From Chloroflexota bacterium (GTDB taxonomy: Bacteria > Chloroflexota > Dehalococcoidia > UBA2979): a DNA stretch of 7,292 nucleotides. The notes beneath the pieces were generated by a model that saw only the letters and a list, made by a program, of their open reading frames with translations, searched no databases and was not told the DNA's origin. Positions 1 through 5,854 of this stretch are shown here, one piece after another (the stretch's first letter is position 1; the number at the start of each line of letters is the position of its first letter). Both the position numbers and the translations under genes were made by a program. The stretch spans positions 1 through 7,292 of the forward strand of contig VGPB01000099.1 of NCBI GenBank assembly GCA_016875695.1. Direction: 5' to 3'.

Positions 1-1
1 C

Positions 2-163
2 CCGCTGCGCACCTCCGACGCGACGTGGGACGTGTACGCTGCGCAGCGCGAGCGCTTCGAGCGGCCGGCGACGGCGGAAGGCACGTTGCTTACGCTCGAC
101 GCCGCGCGCGCGCCAGCGGAGCTCGCACGGGCGATCGCGGCGGCGCTGCCGGCGGCGACGTAG
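2..163 (+). CDS. C-terminal end of a probable P-loop (AAA_33-type) kinase, partial
   Basis: Open frame entering from the left edge and ending at TAG 161-163; 53 residues are visible and the start lies outside the window. The tail begins PLRTSDATWDVY, followed by AQRERFE, an EGTLLTLD strand and a final Ala/Leu-rich helix. From memory this SDA-W-Y-Q-ERFE ... LD pattern resembles the C-terminal part of bacterial P-loop kinases of the AAA_33/zeta-toxin-like type, often fused to an aminoglycoside-phosphotransferase-like domain. The Walker motifs would lie upstream and cannot be seen, so substrate and activity are unknown. The choice of frame rests on typical high-GC codon use (G/C at third positions). 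Family assignment is tentative. Confidence 0.5.
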   Translation, partial: PLRTSDATWDVYAAQRERFERPATAEGTLLTLDAARAPAELARAIAAALPAAT

Positions 164-195
164 CCGCGCGACCGGCGCCGGAGCAGGGGGAGCGC

Positions 196-367
196 ATGCG
201 ACTCGGCATCCGCAGCTTCATCGGCGCGTGACGGGCATAGCGGCGGCGCTCGGCGTGGGCGGTCGCAGCCGCCGCCGACCGAGCCGGTGGAGCACGACGC
301 GCTGCCGCCGAGCGACGTGCGCGAGCCGCCGCCGCTGCGCGAGCAGCACCACACGGCGCCCACGTAA
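196..367 (+). pseudogene. Possible broken small membrane-protein ORF (two frame breaks)
   Basis: An ATG at 196 follows a strong purine-rich Shine-Dalgarno-like run (AGGGGGAG, 185-192), 32 nt after the upstream stop. It reads MRLGIRSFIGA and then meets TGA at 229-231. From 228 the next frame reads TGIAAALGVGGRSRRR, and from about 265 the third frame reads a Pro/Glu-rich tail (TEPVEHDALPPSDVREPP) ending at TAA 365-367. Joined, this would be a protein of about 57 residues with one Gly/Ala-rich hydrophobic segment, a basic stop-transfer cluster and an acidic/proline tail. Both frame changes are consistent with single-base deletions, the second near a GCC triplet run. A GC hairpin follows directly. 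This may be a decayed gene, sequencing error, or coincidence in GC-rich noncoding DNA. No family recognised. Confidence 0.3.
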
Positions 368-369
368 GA

Positions 370-384
370 GCGGGGCCGCCCCGC
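370..384 (+). terminator. GC-rich hairpin, possible terminator of the left-edge operon
   Basis: GCGGGG (370-375), loop CCG, CCCCGC (379-384): a perfect 6-bp, all-G/C stem two bases after the TAA at 365-367. No T-tract follows, so this is not a canonical intrinsic terminator. In high-GC bacteria such hairpins without U-runs are common at gene ends. Its position between the left-edge genes and the thi promoter suits transcriptional separation, but that role is inferred. Confidence 0.4.
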
Positions 385-414
385 GGGCGCTCGTAGCCAC
401 CGCGCTCGCTGCGC

Positions 415-442
415 TTGACGGAATGGCCACGCGCTCTACGCT
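415..442 (+). promoter_or_regulatory. Sigma70-type promoter of the thi operon
   Basis: A -35 TTGACG (415-420), a 16-nt spacer, and a -10 TACGCT (437-442) that has the key T, A and final T. A transcript starting near 449-450 would begin about 15 nt before the TPP aptamer, which is the expected arrangement for a riboswitch-controlled mRNA. Assigned by sequence match and position only. Confidence 0.55.
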
Positions 443-464
443 GCAGGCATCACGCAGCGCTCGA

Positions 465-554
465 GATCCACTGGAGGTCCCTTAGGGCTGAGAGGTGGCT
501 CGCCGCCAACCCCTCGAACCCAATTACGATCATCCGTGCATAGGAATGCGGTTC
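465..554 (+). promoter_or_regulatory. TPP riboswitch (THI element) aptamer
   Basis: Binds thiamine pyrophosphate in the nascent mRNA and lowers expression of the downstream thi genes. Diagnostic segments appear in order: GGAGGT (473-478, 5' strand of P2), a minimal P3 hairpin CCC-TTA-GGG (479-487), the near-invariant GGCTGAGA (486-493), an extra stem GGTGG/CCGCC (493-507), ACCCCTCGAACC (509-520; 3' strand of P2 and conserved AACC), a P4/P5 hairpin ACG/CGT (526-528 with 535-537), and GCATAGGAA (538-546). P1 can be drawn as 465-471 with 548-554, with two mismatches. Departures from consensus: A475 gives an A-C mismatch where P2 usually has GGGG, and the CCAATT stretch differs from the usual CTGAT. 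The thiamine importer genes immediately downstream strongly support the call. Confidence 0.88.
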
Positions 555-565
555 GGCTTCCGAAC
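551..565 (+). promoter_or_regulatory. Hairpin overlapping riboswitch P1, candidate expression platform
   Basis: GTTCGG (551-556), loop CTT, CCGAAC (560-565): a perfect 6-bp stem whose 5' arm reuses bases 551-554 of the 3' strand proposed for P1. Aptamer closure and this hairpin should therefore be mutually exclusive, the usual logic of a riboswitch expression platform. No U-tract follows, so simple intrinsic termination is not evident; a Rho-dependent or translational mechanism is possible. The mechanism is inferred. Confidence 0.4.
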
Positions 566-683
566 GTCAGGCCGGCGATCTGGGCGCGTAGTGTGCCAAT
601 CTGCTGCCGATCGCAGCATGCTGCGCACTGCGTGTCCTCGACCGGCCCGGGGCACCTCGGCGGCAGCGGGCTCGCCTGTTGAT
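566..683 (+). other. Long structured leader between riboswitch and thiB; no gene seen
   Basis: About 120 nt of mRNA leader. It holds TGCTGC (602-607), GCAGCA (613-618) and TGCTGC (619-624), so the middle segment can pair with either flank. Bases 612-625 form a perfect 14-bp palindrome, CGCAGCATGCTGCG. Further downstream GCCCG can pair with CGGGC around 645-671. No coding frame with a credible start and ribosome-binding site is visible on either strand. The leader may be part of the switching structure or a protein-binding site; nothing in the sequence decides between these. Confidence 0.35.
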
Positions 684-688
684 AAGGA
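684..688 (+). promoter_or_regulatory. Ribosome-binding site deciding the thiB start
   Basis: AAGGA lies 6 nt before ATG 695. An in-frame GTG at 722 has no comparable site, so 695 is preferred. Confidence 0.7.
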
Positions 689-694
689 CCCGAG

Positions 695-1801
695 ATGCGA
701 CCGACCACGCCCCTGCACGTCGTGCCTTCGCGCGCCACGCGCGCGCCATGCACGGTTCGTCGAAGTCACCCACTCGCTCGGCTCGCGCTCGCCGTCGCCG
801 TGCTCGCGCTGACAGCAGGGTGCGGCAGCGACGCCGCCGCGCCGCGAACGCTCGTGGTGCTCACACACGACTCGTTCGACATGCGCGCGCAGCTGCTCGA
901 GGCATACGAGCGCGAGCACGACGTGAAGGTCACGCTGCTCAAGGGCGGCGACGCGAACGCCGTCGTCAACCGCGCGATCCTGAACGCCGGGCGGCCGGAA
1001 GCCGATGTGCTGTACGGCGTCGACAACCTGACGTTCGCGCGCACTGCTGGCAAGGGCCTGTTCGACGACTTCACGGCGACGCGGCGCGCGCAGATCCCGG
1101 ACGACGTGCGCGCGCAGTTCGGCGACTCGCATGCCGTGACACCGATCGGCGTGGGTTACGTCGCGCTGAACTTCGACCGCGCGCAGGGGCAGCCGCCCGC
1201 GCGCTTCGAGGAGCTGACGCAGCAGGCGTGGCGCGGCAAGCTGGTCGTCGAGGACCCGACGACATCGTCGCCGGGGCTGCAGTTCCTCGCGACGACGGTG
1301 GCATACTTCGGCGAGAGCGGCGCGTACACGTGGCGCGAGTACTGGCGCGAGCTGCGCCGCAACCACGTGCTGGTGGCCGATGGGTGGGACACCGCGTACA
1401 ACACGCACTTCACGCGCAACGGCGGCGACCGCCCGCTGGTCGTCTCGTACACCACGAGCCCCGCGGCGGAGGTGTTCTTCAGCGAAGGCGCGCTCAAGGA
1501 GCCGCCGACGATGAACGTGCTGCCTGCGGGTGCGCGGCTGTTCCGACAGGTCGAGGCGGCGGGCGTGCTGGCGGGTGCGCGGCAGCCGGAGCTGGCGCGT
1601 GCGTTCGTCAACTTCATGCTGCGCGACGAGTTCCAGCGGCAGATCCCGGAGACGATGTTCGTGTACCCCGTAATCCCCGGGATCGAGACACCCGACTGGT
1701 GGCGGTGGGCGCGCATCGACGTGCAGCCCGCGCCACTGAGCGTGGACGCGGCGACGGTGGAGCGCTGGCTGCGTGAGTGGAGCGAGGTGATGCGCCGGTG
1801 A
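695..1801 (+). CDS. thiB: Thiamine ABC transporter substrate-binding lipoprotein
   Basis: Captures thiamine (or its phosphates) outside the membrane and delivers it to ThiP; a type II periplasmic-binding-protein fold. The 368-residue product begins with a long Arg-rich n-region, a hydrophobic stretch (about 27-39) and a lipobox LTAGC with Cys43 as the lipidated residue. Compared with remembered E. coli TbpA/ThiB, landmarks occur in the same order: THDSF (57-61) at the first strand, ADVLYGVDN, GKGLFDD, DPTTSSPGL (187-195), GWDTAY (230-235), SYTTSPA (251-257), QVEAAG, a QPELARAFVNFML segment and IPETMFVYPV. Length exceeds the E. coli protein (327) mainly at the N-terminus. The stop overlaps the thiP start by 4 nt, implying translational coupling. 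The upstream TPP riboswitch independently supports a thiamine substrate; specificity for thiamine versus a pyrimidine precursor is inferred. Confidence 0.93.
   Translation: MRPTTPLHVVPSRATRAPCTVRRSHPLARLALAVAVLALTAGCGSDAAAPRTLVVLTHDSFDMRAQLLEAYEREHDVKVTLLKGGDANAVVNRAILNAGRPEADVLYGVDNLTFARTAGKGLFDDFTATRRAQIPDDVRAQFGDSHAVTPIGVGYVALNFDRAQGQPPARFEELTQQAWRGKLVVEDPTTSSPGLQFLATTVAYFGESGAYTWREYWRELRRNHVLVADGWDTAYNTHFTRNGGDRPLVVSYTTSPAAEVFFSEGALKEPPTMNVLPAGARLFRQVEAAGVLAGARQPELARAFVNFMLRDEFQRQIPETMFVYPVIPGIETPDWWRWARIDVQPAPLSVDAATVERWLREWSEVMRR
1785..1790 (+). promoter_or_regulatory. Ribosome-binding site for thiP inside the thiB end
   Basis: AGGTGA sits 7 nt before GTG 1798, which itself overlaps the thiB TGA in a GTGA motif. 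It favours 1798 over the in-frame GTG at 1777, which would add only seven hydrophilic residues. Confidence 0.65.
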
Positions 1802-3462
1802 GCGCGCGCGCGGGGCGCGTGCTGGTGGCACTGCCGCTGCTGGTGCTGTTGGCGGTGTTCCTCGGCTGGCCGGTCGGCACGCTCGTCGCGCGCGCGCTCG
1901 CGCTCGACGAGGGCGGCGCGGGGGAGACGCTGCGCACGCTCGCGGCAGATCGCTACTACTGGGAGCGTGCCGCGTTCACGGCGGGCCAGGCGCTCGCGTC
2001 GACGGCGCTGACGCTGCTCGTGGGCGTGCCGGCGGCGTACGCGCTCGCGCGCGTGCGCTTCCCCGGGCGCGCGCTGCTCGTCACGCTGCTCACGGTGCCG
2101 TTCGTGCTGCCGACGCTGGTGGTCGCGCTGGCGTTCCAGCAGCTGCTCGGCCCGCACGGCTGGCTGAACGACGCGCTGGCGCTCGTGGGGCTGGGTCCGC
2201 TGCGGCCGCTCGGCACGCTGTGGGCGGTCCTCGCGGCGCACGTTTTCTACAACGTGTCGATCGTGGTGCGGCTCGTAGGCGCCGCCTGGTCGACGCTCGA
2301 TCCCGCCACCGAGGAGGCGGCGCGCACGCTCAGCGCGGGCCGCCTACGGGCGTTGACCGCGTCGACGCTGCCGCAACTGAGACCCGCGATCGCGGCGGCC
2401 GGCGCGCTGGTGTTCCTGTCCTGCTTCACGTCGTTCGGTGTCGTGCTCGTGCTCGGCGGCGGGAACCCGCAGCTCGATACGCTCGAGGTGGTGGTGTACC
2501 GGCTGACGACGCGCCTGGTGGACTTGCCCGCCGCGGCGACGCTCGCGCTGGTGCAGATCGGCGGAACGCTTGGCGCGGTCGCGGTGTACGGGATGCTGCA
2601 GCGGCGCGGCGGGACGCTGCGCCCGAGCGTCGCGCCGCTGCGACCGTGGCGTGCGCTGCGGCCGGGTGCGCGCGTCCTGCTGTCGGTGCTGGTCGGCACG
2701 TTGGTTACGTTCGTCGTGCTGCCGCTAGCCGCGCTCGTGCACGCGGCGTTCACGCTCGGGGCGAGCGAGCTCGTGACAGGGCGGCACGTGCAGGCGCTGT
2801 TCCGCGACACGGGGCACGTGTCGTACATCGCGCCGCTCGACGCGTTGCGCTGGAGCCTGACGTTCGCGGTGGGCGCCAGCGTCACGGCTACGGCGATCGC
2901 GCTCGCGGCGGCGCTCCTGCTGCGCAGGCTGCGCGGACGCGCGGGCGCCATGGCCGATGCGCTGCTTATGGCGCCGCTCGCGGTGCCCGCGGTCGTGCTG
3001 GGGTTCGGCTACTTGGTCACGTTCAACCGCGGCGCGCTGGATCTGCGCGGGTCGCCGTGGCTGGTGTTCGCGGCGCACACGCTGCTCGCGTACCCGTTCG
3101 TGCTGCGCGCACTGCTCGCCGCGCTGCGCGCGCTCGACCCGCAGCTCGTGGAGGCGACGCGCACGCTGGGCGCGTCGCCGCGGCGCGCGTGGCGGTACGT
3201 GGAGCTCCCGCTCGTGGCGCCGGCGCTCGCCGCCAGCGCGGCGTTCGCGTTCACGATCTCGATCGGCGAGTTCGGCAGCACGCTGCTCCTGCAGCAGCGC
3301 GAGTTCGCGACGATCCCGATCGCGATCTACAATGCGCTCGCGCGGCCAGGCGATGCGAACGTGGGGCGCGCGCTGGTGCTCGCGTGCGGGCTGCTGCTCG
3401 TCACCGGCATCGCCGTGGCGCTCATCGACCGGGTACGATACCGCGTGACCGGCGTGCTCTAG
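1798..3462 (+). CDS. thiP: Thiamine ABC transporter permease, fused two-domain
   Basis: Forms the membrane channel of the importer. The 554-residue protein holds two tandem binding-protein-dependent permease domains, as in E. coli ThiP (536 residues), so a single chain supplies both halves of the pore. It starts with a hydrophobic helix (about residues 8-26). Each half carries an EAA loop that docks on the ATPase: EEAARTLSAG from residue 172 and VEATRTLGASPRRAW from about 451, each followed by LPQLRPA or LPLVAPA and more hydrophobic segments. A run of roughly a dozen hydrophobic segments is visible. The second half also has IGEFGSTLLLQ, typical of FbpB/ThiP-like permeases, and ends in a basic tail (DRVRYR). 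The GTG start overlaps the thiB stop; thiQ follows 32 nt later. No internal breaks. Confidence 0.92.
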   Translation: MSARAGRVLVALPLLVLLAVFLGWPVGTLVARALALDEGGAGETLRTLAADRYYWERAAFTAGQALASTALTLLVGVPAAYALARVRFPGRALLVTLLTVPFVLPTLVVALAFQQLLGPHGWLNDALALVGLGPLRPLGTLWAVLAAHVFYNVSIVVRLVGAAWSTLDPATEEAARTLSAGRLRALTASTLPQLRPAIAAAGALVFLSCFTSFGVVLVLGGGNPQLDTLEVVVYRLTTRLVDLPAAATLALVQIGGTLGAVAVYGMLQRRGGTLRPSVAPLRPWRALRPGARVLLSVLVGTLVTFVVLPLAALVHAAFTLGASELVTGRHVQALFRDTGHVSYIAPLDALRWSLTFAVGASVTATAIALAAALLLRRLRGRAGAMADALLMAPLAVPAVVLGFGYLVTFNRGALDLRGSPWLVFAAHTLLAYPFVLRALLAALRALDPQLVEATRTLGASPRRAWRYVELPLVAPALAASAAFAFTISIGEFGSTLLLQQREFATIPIAIYNALARPGDANVGRALVLACGLLLVTGIAVALIDRVRYRVTGVL

Positions 3463-3485
3463 CCGCCCGGCGAGGGAGACACGTC

Positions 3486-3489
3486 GAGG
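3486..3489 (+). promoter_or_regulatory. Ribosome-binding site deciding the thiQ start
   Basis: GAGG lies 5 nt before GTG 3495. The reading frame is open far upstream through thiP, so this site and the start of the ABC fold (ALTVDSLSRTF) fix the start. Confidence 0.6.
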
Positions 3490-3494
3490 CAACT

Positions 3495-4586
3495 GTGGCG
3501 GCACTCACGGTCGACTCGTTGTCGCGCACGTTCGAGCCGAACATGCATGCGGTGCGCGACGTATCGTTCACGGTCCCGGACGGCCGCATCGCGGCACTGC
3601 TCGGACCGTCCGGGTGCGGCAAGAGCACGCTGCTGCGGCTGATCGCGGGGCTCGAGCGGGCGGACCGCGGCGCGGTGTACCTCGACAATCGCGAGGTCAC
3701 GCGGCTGGAGCCGCAGCGCCGCGGGGTCGGGCTGATGTTCCAGGAACTCGCGCTGTTTCCCCACCTGCGCGTGTTCGACAACGTCGCGTTCGGGCTGCGC
3801 ATGCTGCACTGGCCGAAGGTGCGGCGCGCGCGGCGCGTCGCGGAGATGCTGGACCTCGTCGGGCTGACTCGGCTGGCGAACCGGCGCATCGATGAGCTGT
3901 CCGGTGGCGAGCGGCAGCGCGTGGCGCTGGCGCGCACGCTGGCGCCGGCGCCGGCAGTGCTGCTGCTGGACGAGCCGCTCGGCGCGATCGACGAGCCGCG
4001 CAAGCGACTCCTGCGCGATGACCTGCGGGCGCTGCTGCGCGAGGTGCGCACGACGGCGCTGCTGGTGAGCCACGACCTGCGCGACGCGGTGGCGATCGCG
4101 GACGACGTGATCGTGATGGACGCGGGCAGCGTGCTGCAGACGGGGGAGCTCGCGCGTGTGCTCGGGTTCCCCGCGACTGTGGCGGTCGCGGAGCTCGTCG
4201 GCTACGCGACGCTCGTGCTCGGCGAGGTGCAAGGCGGCACGGTGGCCGAACGCGATGTCGGCGCGGTGGCGGTGCCGCTCGGCATGCCGCTGGACGGGCG
4301 CGCGCGCGTGATGGCGCACCCCACGACGCTGCTCGCGGTGCCGGCGCGCCGCGGGCTGGGCTGCGGCGTGGTCGGCAGTGTGCTGGCACGTCGGCCGGAC
4401 GGTCCGCAGCACGTGCTGGACGTCGCGCTGGGCGCGCGGCGCGTGGAGGCGCGGTGGGAGTGGGATCTCGATCCGCCGCCGCTGGGCGAGCGCGTGGAGC
4501 TGGCGGTGCGGCCGGGCACGCTGCGCTACTTCACGCCAGGCGGCGCGATCCTCGAGGGCGGCACGGCAGCGCACGCTGCACAGTAG
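3495..4586 (+). CDS. thiQ: Thiamine ABC transporter ATP-binding protein with C-terminal extension
   Basis: Hydrolyses ATP on the cytoplasmic side to drive thiamine uptake through ThiP. In the 363-residue product the nucleotide-binding domain is complete: Walker A GPSGCGKST (37-45), Q-loop Gln83 in MFQELALFPH, ABC signature LSGGERQR (from 135), Walker B VLLLDEP (155-161; catalytic Glu160), D-loop region LGAID, and H-loop VSHD with His193. The nucleotide-binding domain ends near residue 235. Unlike E. coli ThiQ (232 residues), a beta-rich tail of about 130 residues follows, with ARVMAHPTTLL and later VELAVRPGTLRYF, which resembles TOBE/MOP-like regulatory domains of PotA/FbpC/MalK-type ATPases. 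On sequence alone it could be called a ferric or polyamine-type ATPase; the riboswitch and thiBP context decide for thiamine. The last thi gene; no clear terminator follows. Confidence 0.88.
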   Translation: MAALTVDSLSRTFEPNMHAVRDVSFTVPDGRIAALLGPSGCGKSTLLRLIAGLERADRGAVYLDNREVTRLEPQRRGVGLMFQELALFPHLRVFDNVAFGLRMLHWPKVRRARRVAEMLDLVGLTRLANRRIDELSGGERQRVALARTLAPAPAVLLLDEPLGAIDEPRKRLLRDDLRALLREVRTTALLVSHDLRDAVAIADDVIVMDAGSVLQTGELARVLGFPATVAVAELVGYATLVLGEVQGGTVAERDVGAVAVPLGMPLDGRARVMAHPTTLLAVPARRGLGCGVVGSVLARRPDGPQHVLDVALGARRVEARWEWDLDPPPLGERVELAVRPGTLRYFTPGGAILEGGTAAHAAQ

Positions 4587-4606
4587 CCGTACCGCTCAGG
4601 CAGGCG

Positions 4607-4612
4607 TAGGAT
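4607..4612 (+). promoter_or_regulatory. -10-like TAGGAT, 7 nt before the GAF gene
   Basis: TAGGAT ends 7 nt before ATG 4620, the spacing of a leaderless promoter. The same bases contain AGGA, which could instead act as a Shine-Dalgarno sequence at 8 nt. No good -35 is seen 16-18 nt upstream, so the gene could also be read through from thiQ. Confidence 0.4.
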
Positions 4613-4619
4613 TATTGTG

Positions 4620-5138
4620 ATGCGCGTACCGGCGATGCGGCGGCCGGACTCGGAAGCGCGTGTGCTGCGCGCGCTCGCCGAGGGCCTGCGCGACCTGCCT
4701 CCGCGCGCGCGCGTGAACGAAGTGCTGCAGATGGTCGTGGACCTGGCGACAGCCGAAGCGCGCGCGCGTTATGGCGCGCTCACGGTGACCGACGTGCACG
4801 ACCGCACGCAGGGCTTCTTCGTGTCGGGGCTGAGCGAGCAGCAGCTGCACGGGCTGCGCACGTCCCCGCAGGGGCACGGGCCGCTGGGCACGCTGCGCGC
4901 GGACGGCCGCCCGTTGCGCATCGACGACGTGCAGGCGGACCGCAAGGCGTTCGGGTTCCCGCCGCGGCACCCGCACATGCGCTCGCTGCTGGGCGTGCCG
5001 CTGTGGGCGTGCGGCGACGTGCGGGGCTCGCTCTATGTCACGAACCGTCGCGACGGCCGCCCGTTCGACGACGACGACGAGCGCGCGTTGGTGGTGCTCG
5101 GCGAGCACGCGTCGCGCGTGATCGAGGAGCGCTGGTAG
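4620..5138 (+). CDS. Stand-alone GAF-domain protein related to the DevS/DosT heme GAF
   Basis: A 172-residue soluble protein made almost wholly of one GAF domain. An N-terminal helix (about 12-46) leads into ARYGALTV (48-56), GPLGTL, RPLRIDDV (97-104), FGFPPRHPHMRSLLGVPL (111-128), GSLYVTNRRDGRPF (136-149) and a C-terminal helix. From memory this aligns closely with the GAF-A domain of Mycobacterium tuberculosis DevS (ARYGAMEV ... RLDDV ... GFPPYHPPMRTFLGVP ... GTLYLTDK). His117 falls on DevS His149, the proximal heme ligand, and Tyr139 on DevS Tyr171, which affects ligand discrimination; the DevS Glu87 position is Thr55. Heme and O2/NO/CO sensing are therefore plausible but unproven. There is no kinase domain here or next to it, so any output would act through a partner. 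Start ATG 4620 is preferred over GTG 4617. The gene converges on the DUF192 gene. Confidence 0.85.
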   Translation: MRVPAMRRPDSEARVLRALAEGLRDLPPRARVNEVLQMVVDLATAEARARYGALTVTDVHDRTQGFFVSGLSEQQLHGLRTSPQGHGPLGTLRADGRPLRIDDVQADRKAFGFPPRHPHMRSLLGVPLWACGDVRGSLYVTNRRDGRPFDDDDERALVVLGEHASRVIEERW

Positions 5139-5147
5139 GACTATCGA

Positions 5148-5162
5148 CGGCCCTCTGGGCCG
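5148..5162. terminator. Hairpin in the convergent intergenic region
   Basis: CGGCCC, loop TCT, GGGCCG: a perfect 6-bp stem starting 9 nt after the GAF-gene stop. There is no T-run on either side. It could terminate the GAF gene and, more distantly (93 nt past the stop), the DUF192 gene on the other strand. Confidence 0.45.
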
Positions 5163-5178
5163 GAGACCCGCGCGCCCA

Positions 5179-5201
5179 CGCCGTTCTTCTGGGCGACGGC
5201 G
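5179..5201. repeat. Second inverted repeat between convergent genes
   Basis: CGCCGT (5179-5184) and ACGGCG (5196-5201) are perfect 6-bp arms around an 11-nt loop. It lies between the GAF gene and the DUF192 stop and could aid termination of the minus-strand transcript. Nothing else is seen in 5139-5255. Confidence 0.3.
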
Positions 5202-5255
5202 GGACCAGCCTTGAGGGTTCGCGAGCGCTGGCCGTCGCGCACCGAGGATCTGCCC

Positions 5256-5771
5256 CTAGCCGCCGGTCAGCTCGCGCGGGAGCGGGAACGTGAAGCGCGC
5301 CTCGTCGCCGACGTTGACGCCGTTCGTGCGGAACCACCGGGCCGGGGCCTCGACGGCGTACTGGTAGTCGGTACCGGGCGTGACGAGCTGCTCGTCCTCC
5401 GCGCGCATCTCGCGGATCTCGACGATGCGATGCGTGGCGCTGACGAAGGCGATCGCGAGGTCAATGTAGGTGTTCTTCATCCAGAAGGAAGTGCGCCCCA
5501 CCTCGCGGTAGTAGAAGAGCATGCCGCGCTCGTCGAGCTGGCGACGCCCGGACAGGCCGATGCTGTACTCAGTGGGAGGCGGCACCTCGACGGACAGGCG
5601 GGCGACGGTGGCGTCCGCGCGCACGAACTCGATCACAGACAGCTGCGAGCGCGGCGTGGAGGCGGTGCTGGCGACGGGCTCGCCGGCGCTGGGCGCGTCG
5701 TTCGCGTCGCCGTCGCACGCGAGGAGCGCGAGCGCAGACGCCAGGACGAGGAGCGCGAGCGGGCGTGGCAC
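5256..5771 (-). CDS. DUF192-family lipoprotein
   Basis: A 171-residue secreted lipoprotein of unknown biochemical function. Residues 1-19 form a short signal peptide with lipobox LLAC and Cys19 as lipid anchor, followed by a Ser/Thr/Ala/Pro linker to about residue 43. The rest matches the DUF192 (PF02643) pattern: VEVPPPTEYSIGLSGRRQLD (61-80), GMLFYY (83-88), the signature FWMKNT (96-101), IDLAIAFV, a RIVEI strand, VEAPARWF (140-147) and GVNVGD (151-156), with a short tail. DUF192 proteins are small beta-rich domains widespread in bacteria and archaea; no reaction is established. The GTG start is chosen because it opens a minimal signal peptide; a -10-like hexamer ends 7 nt before it and no good Shine-Dalgarno is present. 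Divergent from the unknown gene at 5855 and convergent with the GAF gene. Confidence 0.9.
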   Translation of the reverse strand: MPRPLALLVLASALALLACDGDANDAPSAGEPVASTASTPRSQLSVIEFVRADATVARLSVEVPPPTEYSIGLSGRRQLDERGMLFYYREVGRTSFWMKNTYIDLAIAFVSATHRIVEIREMRAEDEQLVTPGTDYQYAVEAPARWFRTNGVNVGDEARFTFPLPRELTGG

Positions 5772-5778
5772 GCCGCCG

Positions 5779-5808
5779 ATCGTATCGGTGTCGCGGTCTG
5801 CGTGCCAC
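5779..5808 (-). promoter_or_regulatory. Leaderless-type promoter of the DUF192 gene
   Basis: On the minus strand, TACGAT (5784 to 5779) ends 7 nt before GTG at 5771. A partial -35, GTGGCA (5808 to 5803; four of six consensus bases), lies 18 nt upstream of it. Transcription would begin at or next to the start codon. Confidence 0.5.
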
Positions 5809-5818
5809 GCGCCGCGCG

Positions 5819-5847
5819 TTGACGGCGCTGCGGGGCGTCGGTAGCGT
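5819..5847 (+). promoter_or_regulatory. Leaderless-type promoter of the gene at 5855
   Basis: TTGACG (5819-5824), a 17-nt spacer and TAGCGT (5842-5847), ending 7 nt before ATG 5855. It is the best sigma70-like match in the window. No Shine-Dalgarno sequence precedes the ATG, so the transcript is predicted to begin at the start codon. Confidence 0.65.
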
Positions 5848-5854
5848 CGAACGC

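Noticed and set aside
1777..1797. Earlier in-frame GTG as thiP start
   Set aside because: It adds seven hydrophilic residues with no better ribosome-binding site; the GTGA overlap with AGGTGA at 7 nt favours 1798.
530..1831. A 433-codon open frame on the minus strand opposite thiB
   Set aside because: Antisense to a well-supported thiB and its leader; low-complexity Arg/His-rich product with no recognisable motif.
2220..3494. Upstream open extension of the thiQ frame
   Set aside because: It overlaps thiP out of phase and encodes Arg/Ala-rich sequence. The ABC fold and a ribosome-binding site place the start at 3495.
4566..4579. GCAGCG-CA-CGCTGC near-palindrome at the thiQ end, as a terminator
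   Set aside because: The loop is only 2 nt, it lies inside the coding region, and no T-run follows.
3495..4586. Annotation as a ferric iron or polyamine transporter ATPase
   Set aside because: The extended C-terminus resembles those families, but the riboswitch, ThiB landmarks and fused permease point to thiamine.
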